Under the pieces are notes generated by a model. It searched no databases. It was not told the DNA's origin and saw nothing but the letters and a program-made list of their open reading frames with translations. From assembly GCA_021820965.1 (NCBI GenBank), contig JAKACZ010000001.1:62001-126000 (forward strand): a DNA stretch of 64,000 nucleotides, written 5' to 3'. Of the stretch, positions 8,693-17,757 are shown piece after piece; the first letter of the stretch is position 1; every line of letters starts with the position of its first letter. The position numbers and the translations under genes were made by a program. The DNA comes from Bacillota bacterium. GTDB taxonomy: Bacteria; Bacillota; Sulfobacillia; Sulfobacillales; Sulfobacillaceae.

Positions 8693-10126
8693 TTACGGAG
8701 ACAGTTGGTCGAGCGGAATGCCCCGGGTCCGAATGCCGAATAACGCGATCACGGCGCCCAACATGAGAAACCCGATAATCACCATAAACGCAGCCAAAAC
8801 AGGCAAACCAGCCACAAAAGGCACCACGAGCAACACACCCAAACCACCGCCCACGTGACCGACGCCATCGACCAATGCAAAACCCGTACTCCGGGCGCGG
8901 GTGGGATAGTGCTCCGTGGACCAAGCATAGGCAATGGGAATCCATAGGTTAAATCCAAAAAACACGATAGCCGCACCCGCCAACGTCAACGCCAGAAACG
9001 TGCCCGATTCAGCAATGATCAGACCGCCCAGCAGGGTTAAAACAGCCGAGATAATGAGCCAGTATTTTCGCTCTAAGCGTTCTCCGAAGACATAGGCAGC
9101 CACCGCCGAGAGAACCATGCCAACCACCCCCACGGCAACAATGAACCCGGCTTCGGGCGGCGGGTATTTCAACGACACCAGCAGCGAGGTGAACCCGGAG
9201 GCTAACGAATATACCGTCACGTAGCTAAAAAACCACATCGCCAATAACAGCAAGGTGCGATTACGGTACCGCGCATCAGTGAATATGGTGTGATACGGAA
9301 TTTTGGCTGGATGCGCCGGTGTCGCAGTCGCGTCGAGAACTGGCGGCAGTGGGTGCCGGCGCCCAGCCCGCTCCTCCATCGATGCAACGATCTGCTCGGC
9401 TTCTTCCACGCGCCCCCGGCCGATAAGCCACCTGGGAGACTCCGGCATCTGGTAGCGCAACAAGACGCCAACGACGGCCAGCAGCGCTCCGATCCCATAC
9501 ATCCACCGCCACCCATCCAGAAAATGCGGACCGGCCACGGCAATAGGCAACCCCACCGGAAACGGCGTCGGCGGCGTGGTGAGCTCCAATCCTAGCCAAA
9601 TACCGAAAAACGCTCCGAGTGTTGAGAGAATGAAGATAAGCGAGGTATAACGGGCCCGGCCATTGGTCGGCGACACTTCATTAATATACGTGTTAACAAT
9701 GGCCAAGTCCGCTCCAATGCCGACACCGGTCACCGCGCGAGCCAGCGTAAATACCGCATAGTGGACGGCAAACGCGGTCCATAAAGACCCCAAGCCAGTG
9801 ATGCCCATCGTGATCAATAACATGCTACGCCGGCCCACCCGGTCCGAGACGGGACTTAACACCAGCGTCCCGATCACGTAGCCCAAAAGATTCAACAGCA
9901 CCGGCAGACCCAGATAGTGCGAGGCCGTCACCGGCGTGCAGTGCGGAACAATGGCGCTGCAGGTTTCAATAAACGATACGTTAATGTTGAAGATGTCGTA
10001 GAAGGTGAACAAAAAACCCACGCCGATCACGACGATAAACAGATAGGGAAATGACCAGACAGAGAGTCGATCGAGCCGCGCGATAATTCGCGCAGGCGAA
10101 TCAACACGAGCCGGAATACCCACCAT
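8693..10126 (-). CDS. MFS transporter, probable aromatic acid uptake
   Basis: A 477-residue, twelve-span permease of the sugar-porter/aromatic-acid branch of the MFS: DRVGRR after span 2 and PESPRWLIGRGR after span 6. I start it at the ATG at 10126, preceded by AAGGAGG at 4 bases; the longer open frame has no ribosome site. It is the last gene of the 4-hydroxyphenylacetate operon, 183 bases after the flavin reductase gene, so import of 4-hydroxyphenylacetate or a related phenolic acid is the likely role. This is inferred from context; the protein is not clearly an HpaX orthologue. Confidence 0.8.
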   Translation of the reverse strand: MVGIPARVDSPARIIARLDRLSVWSFPYLFIVVIGVGFLFTFYDIFNINVSFIETCSAIVPHCTPVTASHYLGLPVLLNLLGYVIGTLVLSPVSDRVGRRSMLLITMGITGLGSLWTAFAVHYAVFTLARAVTGVGIGADLAIVNTYINEVSPTNGRARYTSLIFILSTLGAFFGIWLGLELTTPPTPFPVGLPIAVAGPHFLDGWRWMYGIGALLAVVGVLLRYQMPESPRWLIGRGRVEEAEQIVASMEERAGRRHPLPPVLDATATPAHPAKIPYHTIFTDARYRNRTLLLLAMWFFSYVTVYSLASGFTSLLVSLKYPPPEAGFIVAVGVVGMVLSAVAAYVFGERLERKYWLIISAVLTLLGGLIIAESGTFLALTLAGAAIVFFGFNLWIPIAYAWSTEHYPTRARSTGFALVDGVGHVGGGLGVLLVVPFVAGLPVLAAFMVIIGFLMLGAVIALFGIRTRGIPLDQLSP

Positions 10127-10309
10127 GCATCCTCCTTCCGATTTTTGCGGAAATTTTGAGACATCGCCACACCGGGGACCCCCCCCCTGTGCCCCCCACA
10201 AGGTTTTTGCTCCGAGGTCCCTTGAACAGTTGCCATATCGATTGCCAATGCGGTGAATGTTCTAACAACTCAGGCCATTGTGGGGTCATCCTCGTTGTTC
10301 TCTCGACTA

Positions 10310-10870
10310 TTACTGTTCGAGCAGCAAAAACTCCAGTGTCTCGTCCTCCGGTTCTTCACGAAGCTGCGAGAAGTACTCGCCGCGATAGAAGACCAAAGGA
10401 GGGGCGTCTCTTTCTCCAAAATCGTCGACGCCCGCCACAACAATCGTGTGGTCGCCGGCCTCAACGCCCTGTTGCTTGTGGCATAAAAACCATGCGGCGG
10501 CGTCCGCCACGACCGGAAAGGCTCCGTCTACCAACGACAACGCGGGTGCCGGCGCCTGACCGTGATGAGGACGTCCGAAGAGTTCCGCCACCATGCGTTG
10601 TCGTGCCTGCAAGACGCTAATGGTAAATACGACATTGTCGGCCGCTAGATACGCATGCATTTTGCTCAAGTGACTCACCGACACCGCCACCAATAACGGT
10701 TCAAGCGACACCGACATAAAGGCGTTGGCGGTCATCCCGTGGATTTCGGGCCCTTGTTTAACCATGAGAATGGTAATGCCTGTGGCGAATTTTCCGCATG
10801 TGCGGCGAAAGCGCCGCTGCCTCTCTCTAGGGTCTTGATCCATCATCATGCGCCTCCCGACTCGCGCCAT
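10310..10870 (-). CDS. hpaC: Flavin reductase, small component of 4-HPA 3-monooxygenase
   Basis: A flavin reductase-like protein of about 180 residues (FRRTCGKFATGITILMV, then GMTANAFMSVSLEPLLVAVSV, the FMN-binding split-barrel signature, and a later DDFGERDAPPLVFYRGEYF). It would reduce FAD or FMN with NADH and pass it to HpaB. The first ATG at 10870 shares a TAATG overlap with hpaD, but GGGAGG sits just before a run of three in-frame ATGs (10849-10843), one of which is the likelier start. It has an unusually acidic C-terminal tail. Confidence 0.85.
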   Translation of the reverse strand: MARVGRRMMMDQDPRERQRRFRRTCGKFATGITILMVKQGPEIHGMTANAFMSVSLEPLLVAVSVSHLSKMHAYLAADNVVFTISVLQARQRMVAELFGRPHHGQAPAPALSLVDGAFPVVADAAAWFLCHKQQGVEAGDHTIVVAGVDDFGERDAPPLVFYRGEYFSQLREEPEDETLEFLLLEQ

Positions 10871-11862
10871 TAATCCACGACAATCGGACGATCCGGCAGT
10901 GCAGGCTCGGAGGTGGGCAACGGTCGCCCATCCCAGTCATACGCCACCATGGATTCGTCAAACCACCGTTTGGGTGCGGGCGCCCCCCAAAACGTCTGCC
11001 GTTGCGGATCCTCCAGATCCCACCGTATTGGGTGCCAATCGGGGTCAACCAATAAGTAATCGCCCGTAAATAACTCCAGCCGATTGCCATCCGGGTCGCG
11101 TAAATACAGAAAGAACGCATTGGTCGTGCCATGGCGGCCGGGCCCACGTTCCATATTGGCGGAGTAGCCTAATGCCGCGAGCCGATCGGCCACGGCGAGG
11201 ATCCGTTCTTTAGAGGACGCGATAAATGACGCGTGATGAAACCGCGGCCCCGTCCCGTTCGATATCGCCAAATCATGCGAGGTCTGCTTACGGTGCAGCC
11301 ATGCGCCCCAGATTCGGTCCCGCCCGTTCTCCACGCTCACCGTGTACTCGCTCAGCTGGAATCCGAAATGGGTTTGATACCACTGGAACGCCTCTTGGAT
11401 CTTCGGCGTCAGATAATTCACGTGGTCAATTCGCATGACCTCCGCACCTTGATGTTGGTCAAACCGCTGCAGAAGCCATGGCACCTGGTCAATCTCATAG
11501 AAGAATTCGATAGAGAAGCCGAACGGATCTTGCGCGCGCAAGGCACGGCCGATGGCGTGCTCAGCGTCGGCAGCCCAATGGGTCGGCACACCGATTGATG
11601 CCAAATGCGCCTGCATCGCGTCGAGATCACTATCTTGGGACACGCGAAACCCGACATGCGCCACGCCCGGCTCGGCGGCCTGGCGCAGCACTAAATTGTG
11701 GTGGGTGCGATCTTCGATTCCGCGCAAATAGAGGTGGTCTGCATCGCGCTCAGTCACGGTGAATCCAACTCCATCGACGTAAAACGCTTGGGCGCGCTCC
11801 AAATCGGTAACAAGATACTCGACGTGGTGTGTGCGTAAGACATTGAATGCTAGGTTCTGCAT
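10870..11862 (-). CDS. hpaD: 3,4-dihydroxyphenylacetate 2,3-dioxygenase (type I extradiol)
   Basis: A 330-residue ring-cleaving dioxygenase built of two glyoxalase-like modules. The metal ligands of the family are all visible: His147 (IDHVNY), His210 (FHHASF) and Glu263 (NRLELF). It opens homoprotocatechuate to 5-carboxymethyl-2-hydroxymuconate semialdehyde, the substrate of HpaE. The start chosen is the ATG at 11862 behind GGAGG; a 60-codon upstream extension of the frame only shadows hpaB. Only 13 bases separate it from hpaB. Confidence 0.9.
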   Translation of the reverse strand: MQNLAFNVLRTHHVEYLVTDLERAQAFYVDGVGFTVTERDADHLYLRGIEDRTHHNLVLRQAAEPGVAHVGFRVSQDSDLDAMQAHLASIGVPTHWAADAEHAIGRALRAQDPFGFSIEFFYEIDQVPWLLQRFDQHQGAEVMRIDHVNYLTPKIQEAFQWYQTHFGFQLSEYTVSVENGRDRIWGAWLHRKQTSHDLAISNGTGPRFHHASFIASSKERILAVADRLAALGYSANMERGPGRHGTTNAFFLYLRDPDGNRLELFTGDYLLVDPDWHPIRWDLEDPQRQTFWGAPAPKRWFDESMVAYDWDGRPLPTSEPALPDRPIVVD

Positions 11863-11875
11863 GGTGGCTCGCCTC

Positions 11876-13345
11876 CTATCGGGCAAGGGGATCCGACGTT
11901 TCCTCCAAGAAATCCCGAATCCGCTGTTTCGCGCCTTCCTTATCGTAACTGTGGTACAAAGCCCCGGCCATCCGCACCGGATCACCGAAGAAAAATCGCT
12001 CGTAGAGCACCTGCCGGTTGCCGAACGCCGAGACGGCGGCATCCCAGGCTAGCCGAAAGAGACGAGTGCGCTCAAACGCTCCCGTATTCCTGGCCTGGAA
12101 AAAGCGGTCGATGTCCGGTCTCAAATCCTGGTTTTTGAAGTCATTTTCTGACGGTATGGCCATCAAGCCGCCAGCAGCCAATTGCTGCACGATTTCTACC
12201 AAGCGGGGATACACTTTGGGAAACGTATTGCGGGCGACGTTCAGCGGGGTCCAGTCGGGGGTCATAATGCCCCAGCGATTCACTTTCGCATTGGCTTCGC
12301 TGGCAATCAGAAAAGCCTTCATCGTTTCGAGCGCGATAATCACTTCCGCCACTTTTTCTTGGACGTGCTGAAACTGCTCGATCCCGATGGTATCGACGAT
12401 TAAACTGACAACCCCTAAAATGAATTCCGCTTTGGCCATGTTTTTTACAACAACTTGATGGGTCATATGGACGGTGGCATCGGTCTCCGCGTACAGCGCG
12501 TTGCACCGTTCCCCGTCTTCTAAGACAAAGATTCTGTCCCAAGGAACTAAGACGTCGTGAAATACCACCACCGCATCCATTTCCTCAAACCGTGATCCCA
12601 GCGGGTGGTCGAAATGAGAGCGGCCATAGTCAAATGTTTCCCGGCAAACCAGGCGCAGCCCCGGAGTCGACAACGGCAGTGCAAAGGCAAAGGCATAGGG
12701 GCGATCTTCCTCGGTATTGCGGATGACCGTCGAGGGAAACACTAAAATCTCATCAGCCAGGGGTAATGTGGCCAACATGCGGGCCCCGCGGATGACGACG
12801 CCCTCCGGCGTCTTGTCCACTACCCGCGCCGCGAGGTAGGGATCGGCCTGTTGAGCGGCGGAAACCCCCCGATTGGCCTGAGGCAAAATGAGGGTGTGGG
12901 TTAGGCACAAATCGTGCTCGCGCACGTATTCGTAGTAATGGCGCACATTGTCGGCATACCGAGAATCCTCTGTTGCAAAAAATGGTGCCGCAGCGGCAAT
13001 CGCCATGAGTTCGCTGTTGAGGTAGTCGGGCGCCCGCCCCATCATGCCGTGGGCATAGCCCGCCCAGTGCTGCATCATAGTCCGTCGCCGGGTCAAATCC
13101 GCCTTGGTGTTCGGCTGTAAGAACGATAGGCCCACCAAATCACCAGTTGATGGTGACTGGTAGGTCATCTCGGCCTGTAATTTCGGGTCGTGCTGCATGT
13201 CGTAGAGATGAGCGACGGAGCGACTGATCCGGCGAAAGGCAGGATGCTCGGTAATCCTTCCCGTGACCGGTTCCCCGTCAATCCACAGATCCCGAGAAGC
13301 CGTGTCAAGATCGTCGAGATATTGCTGCCCGGTTCGTATTCCCAT
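11876..13345 (-). CDS. hpaB: 4-hydroxyphenylacetate 3-monooxygenase, oxygenase component
   Basis: A 489-residue FADH2-dependent monooxygenase of the HpaB/PvcC family with an acyl-CoA-dehydrogenase-like fold. It hydroxylates 4-hydroxyphenylacetate to the 3,4-dihydroxy compound using reduced flavin from HpaC. Residues equivalent to the substrate-contacting Arg, Tyr and His of the Thermus enzyme appear as Arg104 and Tyr108 (GRAPDY) and His150 (CLTHT). Length is normal. The ATG follows AAGGAGG. Confidence 0.92.
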   Translation of the reverse strand: MGIRTGQQYLDDLDTASRDLWIDGEPVTGRITEHPAFRRISRSVAHLYDMQHDPKLQAEMTYQSPSTGDLVGLSFLQPNTKADLTRRRTMMQHWAGYAHGMMGRAPDYLNSELMAIAAAAPFFATEDSRYADNVRHYYEYVREHDLCLTHTLILPQANRGVSAAQQADPYLAARVVDKTPEGVVIRGARMLATLPLADEILVFPSTVIRNTEEDRPYAFAFALPLSTPGLRLVCRETFDYGRSHFDHPLGSRFEEMDAVVVFHDVLVPWDRIFVLEDGERCNALYAETDATVHMTHQVVVKNMAKAEFILGVVSLIVDTIGIEQFQHVQEKVAEVIIALETMKAFLIASEANAKVNRWGIMTPDWTPLNVARNTFPKVYPRLVEIVQQLAAGGLMAIPSENDFKNQDLRPDIDRFFQARNTGAFERTRLFRLAWDAAVSAFGNRQVLYERFFFGDPVRMAGALYHSYDKEGAKQRIRDFLEETSDPLAR

Positions 13346-13393
13346 TGAAGGTCCTCCTTTGATTGGCGAATTCTTTCGATGAGTACCACGTGC

Positions 13394-14887
13394 TCACAAG
13401 ACTCCCACCTTAGGAATGGAATGTGTTCCTAATGCCATATGCACCGTCTTCCATTCCGTATAGAAATCGAAGCTGTGCATCCCCCCTTCCCGTCCGATTC
13501 CACTCCACTTCGATCCGCCGAACGGCGTCCTAAGGTCTCGCACGTTTTGTGAGTTCAGCCACACCATGCCTGCCTCCACCGAGTGCGACACGCGCGCGGC
13601 ACGCTCCATGTCGCGCGTCCACACGTACGCAGCCAATCCGTAACGAACATCGTTGGCTGCACGCAGTGCCTCGTCTTCGTCACGGAAGCGCAACACTGTC
13701 AGCACCGGCCCAAAAATTTCCTCTTGTGCCACCCGCATGTGTGGCTCTACCTGCGTCAGCAGGGTTGCCTGGAAAAAGTTCCCCTGCGGCCACGACTTGG
13801 GGCGCTTACCGCCAACGGCCACCGAGAATCCTTCTTCGTCAGCCAATTCGACATAGTCGTTGACTCGTTGCCAATGATCCGGATGGATTAACGGACCCAA
13901 CTCCGTGTCCGGGTCAAATGGGTCACCCACAACAATGGCTTGAATCCGCTGAGCCAACGCCTCTTCAAAACGCTCGGCAATGCTGTCTTGGACTAAAACC
14001 CGGGAACCGGCGGTACACCGTTCGCCGTTTAGTGTAAACATGCCGAAAATAACGGCGTCCAAAGCCCGCTCCCAATTGGCATCGTCGAAGACAATCACCG
14101 GCGACTTTCCTCCAAGCTCCATGGAAAACCGCTTCAAATGCTGAGATCCGTTGCGCATGATCTCCTGCCCGGTTGTCGTCTCCCCGGTAAACGAAATGAG
14201 GGGAACACGCGCGTGTGCCACTAATGCAGCTCCCGCCGACTCGCCTAGACCATGGACCACGTTGAACACCCCTGAGGGGAGGTCTGCGTCCTGAATAATG
14301 CGGGAGAGCCGCTCGGCCGTAAGCGGGGACCACTCAGCCGGCTTTAGCACCGCCGTGTCGCCTGATGCCAAGCACGGGGCAATTTTCCAGGTCGCCAGCA
14401 TCAAGGGCGTATTCCACGGCGTAATCAGGCCTGCCACACCAATGGGCTCTCGCACAGCGTAATTATGAAAATGCGGTGGGTGCGGGAATGCCTCGCCCGT
14501 TACTCGGGTCGCCATCTCGGCGAAAAAGCGAAAGTTCTCGGCGGCCCTCTCAATCTGACCCAACGTTTGGCGAAGCGGGATGCCTGTGTCCAATGTCTCC
14601 AAAGCGGCGAGCGCTTCGCGATCACGGATTATGCCGTCGGCAATGCGCTCCAGATATCGCGCGCGGTCTTTGCCCGGCATTGGGCGCCAGACACTAGCAA
14701 ACGCATGATGGGCCGCCTCCACGGCGCGGGCCACCACACCGGCATCGCCCGCCGCTACTTCCGCTAGTGGCTGGTTCGTGTAGGGGTCGAGATCGTCAAA
14801 CCATCCCGCACCGTCTTCGACAAATTGACCGTCGATGAAGTGACGGATGCGGCGCGGAACTAACTCCAACGTATCTTGACGGGTCAT
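13394..14887 (-). CDS. hpaE: 5-carboxymethyl-2-hydroxymuconate semialdehyde dehydrogenase
   Basis: A 497-residue NAD-dependent aldehyde dehydrogenase. Catalytic residues are present: Asn159 (TPWNTP), Glu257 (MELGGK) and Cys291 (GERCTAG). It oxidises the ring-cleavage semialdehyde made by HpaD to 5-carboxymethyl-2-hydroxymuconate. It begins with an ATG sharing one base with the hpaG stop (TAATG), and hpaB starts 48 bases after its end. Specificity is assigned from the surrounding hpa genes; by sequence alone it is a 2-hydroxymuconate-semialdehyde-type dehydrogenase. Confidence 0.9.
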   Translation of the reverse strand: MTRQDTLELVPRRIRHFIDGQFVEDGAGWFDDLDPYTNQPLAEVAAGDAGVVARAVEAAHHAFASVWRPMPGKDRARYLERIADGIIRDREALAALETLDTGIPLRQTLGQIERAAENFRFFAEMATRVTGEAFPHPPHFHNYAVREPIGVAGLITPWNTPLMLATWKIAPCLASGDTAVLKPAEWSPLTAERLSRIIQDADLPSGVFNVVHGLGESAGAALVAHARVPLISFTGETTTGQEIMRNGSQHLKRFSMELGGKSPVIVFDDANWERALDAVIFGMFTLNGERCTAGSRVLVQDSIAERFEEALAQRIQAIVVGDPFDPDTELGPLIHPDHWQRVNDYVELADEEGFSVAVGGKRPKSWPQGNFFQATLLTQVEPHMRVAQEEIFGPVLTVLRFRDEDEALRAANDVRYGLAAYVWTRDMERAARVSHSVEAGMVWLNSQNVRDLRTPFGGSKWSGIGREGGMHSFDFYTEWKTVHMALGTHSIPKVGVL

Positions 14888-15636
14888 TACGGCAATTCCT
14901 CCTCGACTACGGGGTTCGTCAACACGCCGATCTTTTCCACGCTACACGCGATCACGTCACCCGGGCGCACCGGGGACACTCCTTCGGGTGTCCCTGTCAA
15001 AATCACATCGCCGGGCATGAGTGTCATGAATTCAGAAAGATAGGCAATAATGTCCGCTATCGGTCGAATCATCTGGGCAGTGGTCCCCTGTTGTCGGAGC
15101 TCCCCGTTCACGGTGGTGGTGATGGCCAAGCGGCCGGGATCCGCCACCTCATCCGGCGTAATCAGGGTTGGACCTAGCGGACAAAACGTATCCCATCCCT
15201 TGGCCCGGACGGGCGGGCGAAATGTGTTGTGCACGAAGTCCCGGCACGTAAAATCGTTGGCCACGGTGTAGCCCATCACATACTCGAGCGCTTGCGACGG
15301 TGACACCCGACGGCACGGTGTTCCCATAACTACTGCTAGTTCGGTCTCATAATGGCAATAGCTCGCCCCTCGCGGATAGCGGATCGGCGCTCGATGCCCA
15401 ATGACCGCGGAGGTCGGCTTCAGGAAGATCGCGGGGTCAGCCGGCTGATCTAAACCCAGCTCGGCTGCGTGATTTTGATAATTCAGCGCAAGCCCAATCA
15501 CGTTGCGCGGCTCGACAGGTGCCAGCCAGTGCACTTGATCCTCTTCATAGCGAATGCCGTCAGCCGCAATCAAATACTTGCCCTCCACCCGTGCAGCTTG
15601 CACGCGGCCTCCGGCGACAATCCGTGCAGTACGCAT
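14887..15636 (-). CDS. hpaG: Fumarylacetoacetate hydrolase-family decarboxylase/isomerase
   Basis: A 249-residue FAH-family protein. The metal-binding pattern is visible (YETELAVVMG with the paired Glu, then NDFTCRD). In this context it should decarboxylate 5-oxopent-3-ene-1,2,5-tricarboxylate and isomerise the product (HpaG activities). Many HpaG proteins are duplicated two-domain enzymes of about 430 residues; this is a single-domain unit, and no second copy is in the operon. It starts with a one-base TAATG overlap with the DapA-like gene. Confidence 0.8.
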   Translation of the reverse strand: MRTARIVAGGRVQAARVEGKYLIAADGIRYEEDQVHWLAPVEPRNVIGLALNYQNHAAELGLDQPADPAIFLKPTSAVIGHRAPIRYPRGASYCHYETELAVVMGTPCRRVSPSQALEYVMGYTVANDFTCRDFVHNTFRPPVRAKGWDTFCPLGPTLITPDEVADPGRLAITTTVNGELRQQGTTAQMIRPIADIIAYLSEFMTLMPGDVILTGTPEGVSPVRPGDVIACSVEKIGVLTNPVVEEELP

Positions 15637-16553
15637 TACGAAATTCCTCCTTGGCTAGGCAATACCCCATAAGACGCTAACACGGTTTGAAGTTTCTGAA
15701 AGTGCTCATCAGAAATGGACGTCAATGGGAGCCGCAAGTGCGGCCGAATTTTCCCCATCATGCCCAAGGCTGCCTTTAACGGGCCAGGATTGGTTTCCCA
15801 AAATAACGCGCTATTTAACGGGTACAAATAATAGTGCAAGTCACGCGCTTCATCCCATCGGCCTTGCGCCGTCAGATTATAAAGATCCGCCACCTGTCGG
15901 GGAAGAATATTTGCGGTGGCACTGATATGCCCGGCCCCGCCCAACGCCAGCATCGGGTAGCATAAAGCTTCAATGCCCGAGTACACCAAAAAACTACGCC
16001 CCATCAAGTGCAAGACTTGAGTCACCTGTTCGAAATCGCGGTTGGACTCTTTGATGCCAATCACGTTCTCCGCAGTGCGGCAAATACGCTGGACCGTTTC
16101 CGGTTCAATGTTGCTGGCCGTTCGCCCGGGAATGTTGTAGATGACGAGCGGCAGCGTTGTGGACCGTGCCACCGTCACAAAATGTTGGTAAAGTCCCTCC
16201 TGCGAGGGCCGATTGTAGTACGGAACAATGACCAGGGCTCCGTCGGCGCCCAGCAACTGCGCGGTATGGGTGAGATGCAGTGTCTCTTCAAGATTATTGC
16301 TCCCCGTGCCCACCAGCACAGGGACTCGACCTCCCGCCGTGGATACCGCCGTCCGAAAAACTGCCTCCCGCTCTTCTAACGTCAATGAGCTGGGCTCGCC
16401 CGTAGTACCGGTGACGGAGATCCCGTGGCTGCCTTCATCAATTTGCCAGTTAATCAGCCGCGCTAACGTCTCATGATCCACCTGATTGCTGTCGGTAAAG
16501 GGGGTCACAATCGGGGTAATCGATCCTCGCAGACGGTCATGGATGGTTGTCAT
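15636..16553 (-). CDS. DapA/N-acetylneuraminate-lyase family aldolase in the hpa operon
   Basis: A 305-residue class I aldolase of the dihydrodipicolinate synthase family: the GTTGE motif near residue 50, Tyr in IYNIPGR near 140, and the Schiff-base Lys in GIKESN near 168. The ATG at 16553 has GAAGGAG 8 bases ahead; the GTG nine bases further upstream overlaps that ribosome site. It lies inside the hpa operon, which lacks a recognisable HpaI-type aldolase, so it may perform the final retro-aldol cleavage to pyruvate and succinate semialdehyde. Lysine biosynthesis is the less likely alternative. Confidence 0.8.
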   Translation of the reverse strand: MTTIHDRLRGSITPIVTPFTDSNQVDHETLARLINWQIDEGSHGISVTGTTGEPSSLTLEEREAVFRTAVSTAGGRVPVLVGTGSNNLEETLHLTHTAQLLGADGALVIVPYYNRPSQEGLYQHFVTVARSTTLPLVIYNIPGRTASNIEPETVQRICRTAENVIGIKESNRDFEQVTQVLHLMGRSFLVYSGIEALCYPMLALGGAGHISATANILPRQVADLYNLTAQGRWDEARDLHYYLYPLNSALFWETNPGPLKAALGMMGKIRPHLRLPLTSISDEHFQKLQTVLASYGVLPSQGGIS

Positions 16554-16558
16554 AGGCG

Positions 16559-17251
16559 TCACTCCTTCACGGCTTCGAACCGACCGGGCGCGTCCGCGAC
16601 ATTCGCCAGGCGGTGCATGCTACGATGCTGGCGGTACGCTTGCAAGGTTTGTAGGTGGTGGTCCTCTACCAGGCGCTCCAATACCGTGGCGGGGGCGTGT
16701 TCTACAATGGACTGCAAGATCTGGTAATGCTCTTGCAAGGACTCACGCGCCCGTTCTGGGACCAGGGTGAAAATGGTGGAACGGACACGATCAAGTTTTG
16801 CCGAGCACTCGTCAATTTGTTCTACCAGGTACTGATTAGGGCATCGCTGGCGAATCACTTGGTGAAATTGCCGATTTAACGCTCCGTATGTCAAAAGGTC
16901 CGCGCGCTCTAACGCATGATCCATGCTCCGCGCAAGGGTGCGAAGCGTCTCCAAGTCCGCATCAGCCAAATGAGGGGCGGCCAATGCCGTAGCCCACCCT
17001 TCCAACCGCGCCCTCACCGACAGCACTTCTTCATATGTTGTCTCGTCAACCCGACTAACTTGGGCACCTACATGAGGCAAATAGTCCACCAAATCCTCCG
17101 CTTCCAAGCGGCGAATAGCCTCGCGCACAGGAATCGCGCTGACGTGAAACTCCCGCGCCAGAGTGTCGATTACCAGCCGGTAACCGGCCACTAATTCCCC
17201 GGTCATAATCCGCTGCCGCAATGCGTGATAGACATCATCGGTCTTGGACAT
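16559..17251 (-). CDS. GntR-family (FCD/FadR type) regulator of the hpa operon
   Basis: About 230 residues: an N-terminal GntR winged helix (LRQRIMTGELVAGYRL, then VSAIPVREAIRRLEAEDLV) and an all-helical FCD ligand domain with the His-rich positions of the family. It is the first gene of the operon and sits 5 bases from the DapA-like gene. The open frame extends to 17299, but the promoter at 17310-17338 would start the RNA at about 17302, so the ATG at 17251, with AGGGGTGG 6 bases ahead, is preferred. It probably represses the pathway until an intermediate binds. Confidence 0.85.
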   Translation of the reverse strand: MSKTDDVYHALRQRIMTGELVAGYRLVIDTLAREFHVSAIPVREAIRRLEAEDLVDYLPHVGAQVSRVDETTYEEVLSVRARLEGWATALAAPHLADADLETLRTLARSMDHALERADLLTYGALNRQFHQVIRQRCPNQYLVEQIDECSAKLDRVRSTIFTLVPERARESLQEHYQILQSIVEHAPATVLERLVEDHHLQTLQAYRQHRSMHRLANVADAPGRFEAVKE

Positions 17252-17309
17252 GATCTGCCACCCCTTCGACATCGCCCCGTATCCGGCGTTTTCGTTCATA
17301 CTATGCCAA

Positions 17310-17338
17310 ATATTATCTCATATATGATTTCAATGCAA
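17310..17338 (-). promoter_or_regulatory. hpa operon promoter with embedded palindrome
   Basis: A TTGCAT -35 (17333-17338) and TAATAT -10 (17310-17315) are separated by exactly 17 bases. The perfect 10-bp palindrome TCATATATGA (17318-17327) fills most of the spacer and is a candidate operator for the GntR protein. Confidence 0.6.
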
Positions 17339-17364
17339 CATTTCCACTACAATTAGAAATGTAT

Positions 17365-17384
17365 GCGACACAGGCAATTTGGCT
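17365..17384 (+). repeat. Solo copy of the island motif (ACACAGG-AATTTGGCT)
   Basis: The sequence GCGACACAGGCAATTTGGCT is a close relative of those at 18334 and 20637 and of part of the palindromic leader of the recombinase remnants. It lies just outside the first toxin-antitoxin module. Confidence 0.5.
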
Positions 17385-17469
17385 CAACGACGCCGCATGG
17401 AAGGCTGCGTTTGGTCAAAGCACATAGGTTACTTCAGGTCCCGCGAAACAGTCCCCGCCGCAGATTGCG

Positions 17470-17498
17470 TTGTAATTTAACCGGAAAAATAGTAAACT
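17470..17498 (+). promoter_or_regulatory. Promoter of the first PIN toxin-antitoxin module
   Basis: TTGTAA, 17 bases, TAAACT. The direct repeat ACTAAGT occurs at 17496-17502 and 17510-17516, overlapping the -10 box and the transcription start, a likely antitoxin-binding site. Confidence 0.55.
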
Positions 17499-17532
17499 AA
17501 GTCGTATGGACTAAGTTTGGAGGCGATTTCTT

Positions 17533-17757
17533 TTGGCGCGTATCATCAATGTTCACGAAGCAAAAACCCATCTCTCTAAGATTCTTGATCAGGTGTATCA
17601 GGGCGAAGAGGTGATTCTGGCGAAGGGCGGCCGTCCCTATGCCAAGCTCGTGCCGCTTAATGACAGGGAAAAGCGCCCGTTGGGATTTGTGCCAGGCAAA
17701 ATTTCTGACGCATTCTTTGAGCCCCTACCCCCGGAGGAGCTTGAACGATGGCAATGA
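17533..17757 (+). CDS. Phd/YefM-family antitoxin
   Basis: A 74-residue antitoxin beginning at a TTG behind GGAGG (8-base spacing). The N-terminus ARIINVHEAKTHLSKILDQV is the Phd/YefM dimer and DNA-binding fold; the C-terminus (PGKISDAFFEPLPPEELERWQ) is the toxin-wrapping tail. It overlaps the PIN toxin by 10 bases. It should neutralise that toxin and repress the module through the ACTAAGT repeats. It is clearly related to the antitoxin at 20167-20409. Confidence 0.88.
   Translation: MARIINVHEAKTHLSKILDQVYQGEEVILAKGGRPYAKLVPLNDREKRPLGFVPGKISDAFFEPLPPEELERWQ

Noticed and set aside
10156-10620. Long plus-strand frame across the hpaC-MFS gap
   Set aside because: Pro/Arg-rich shadow of hpaC with no domain.
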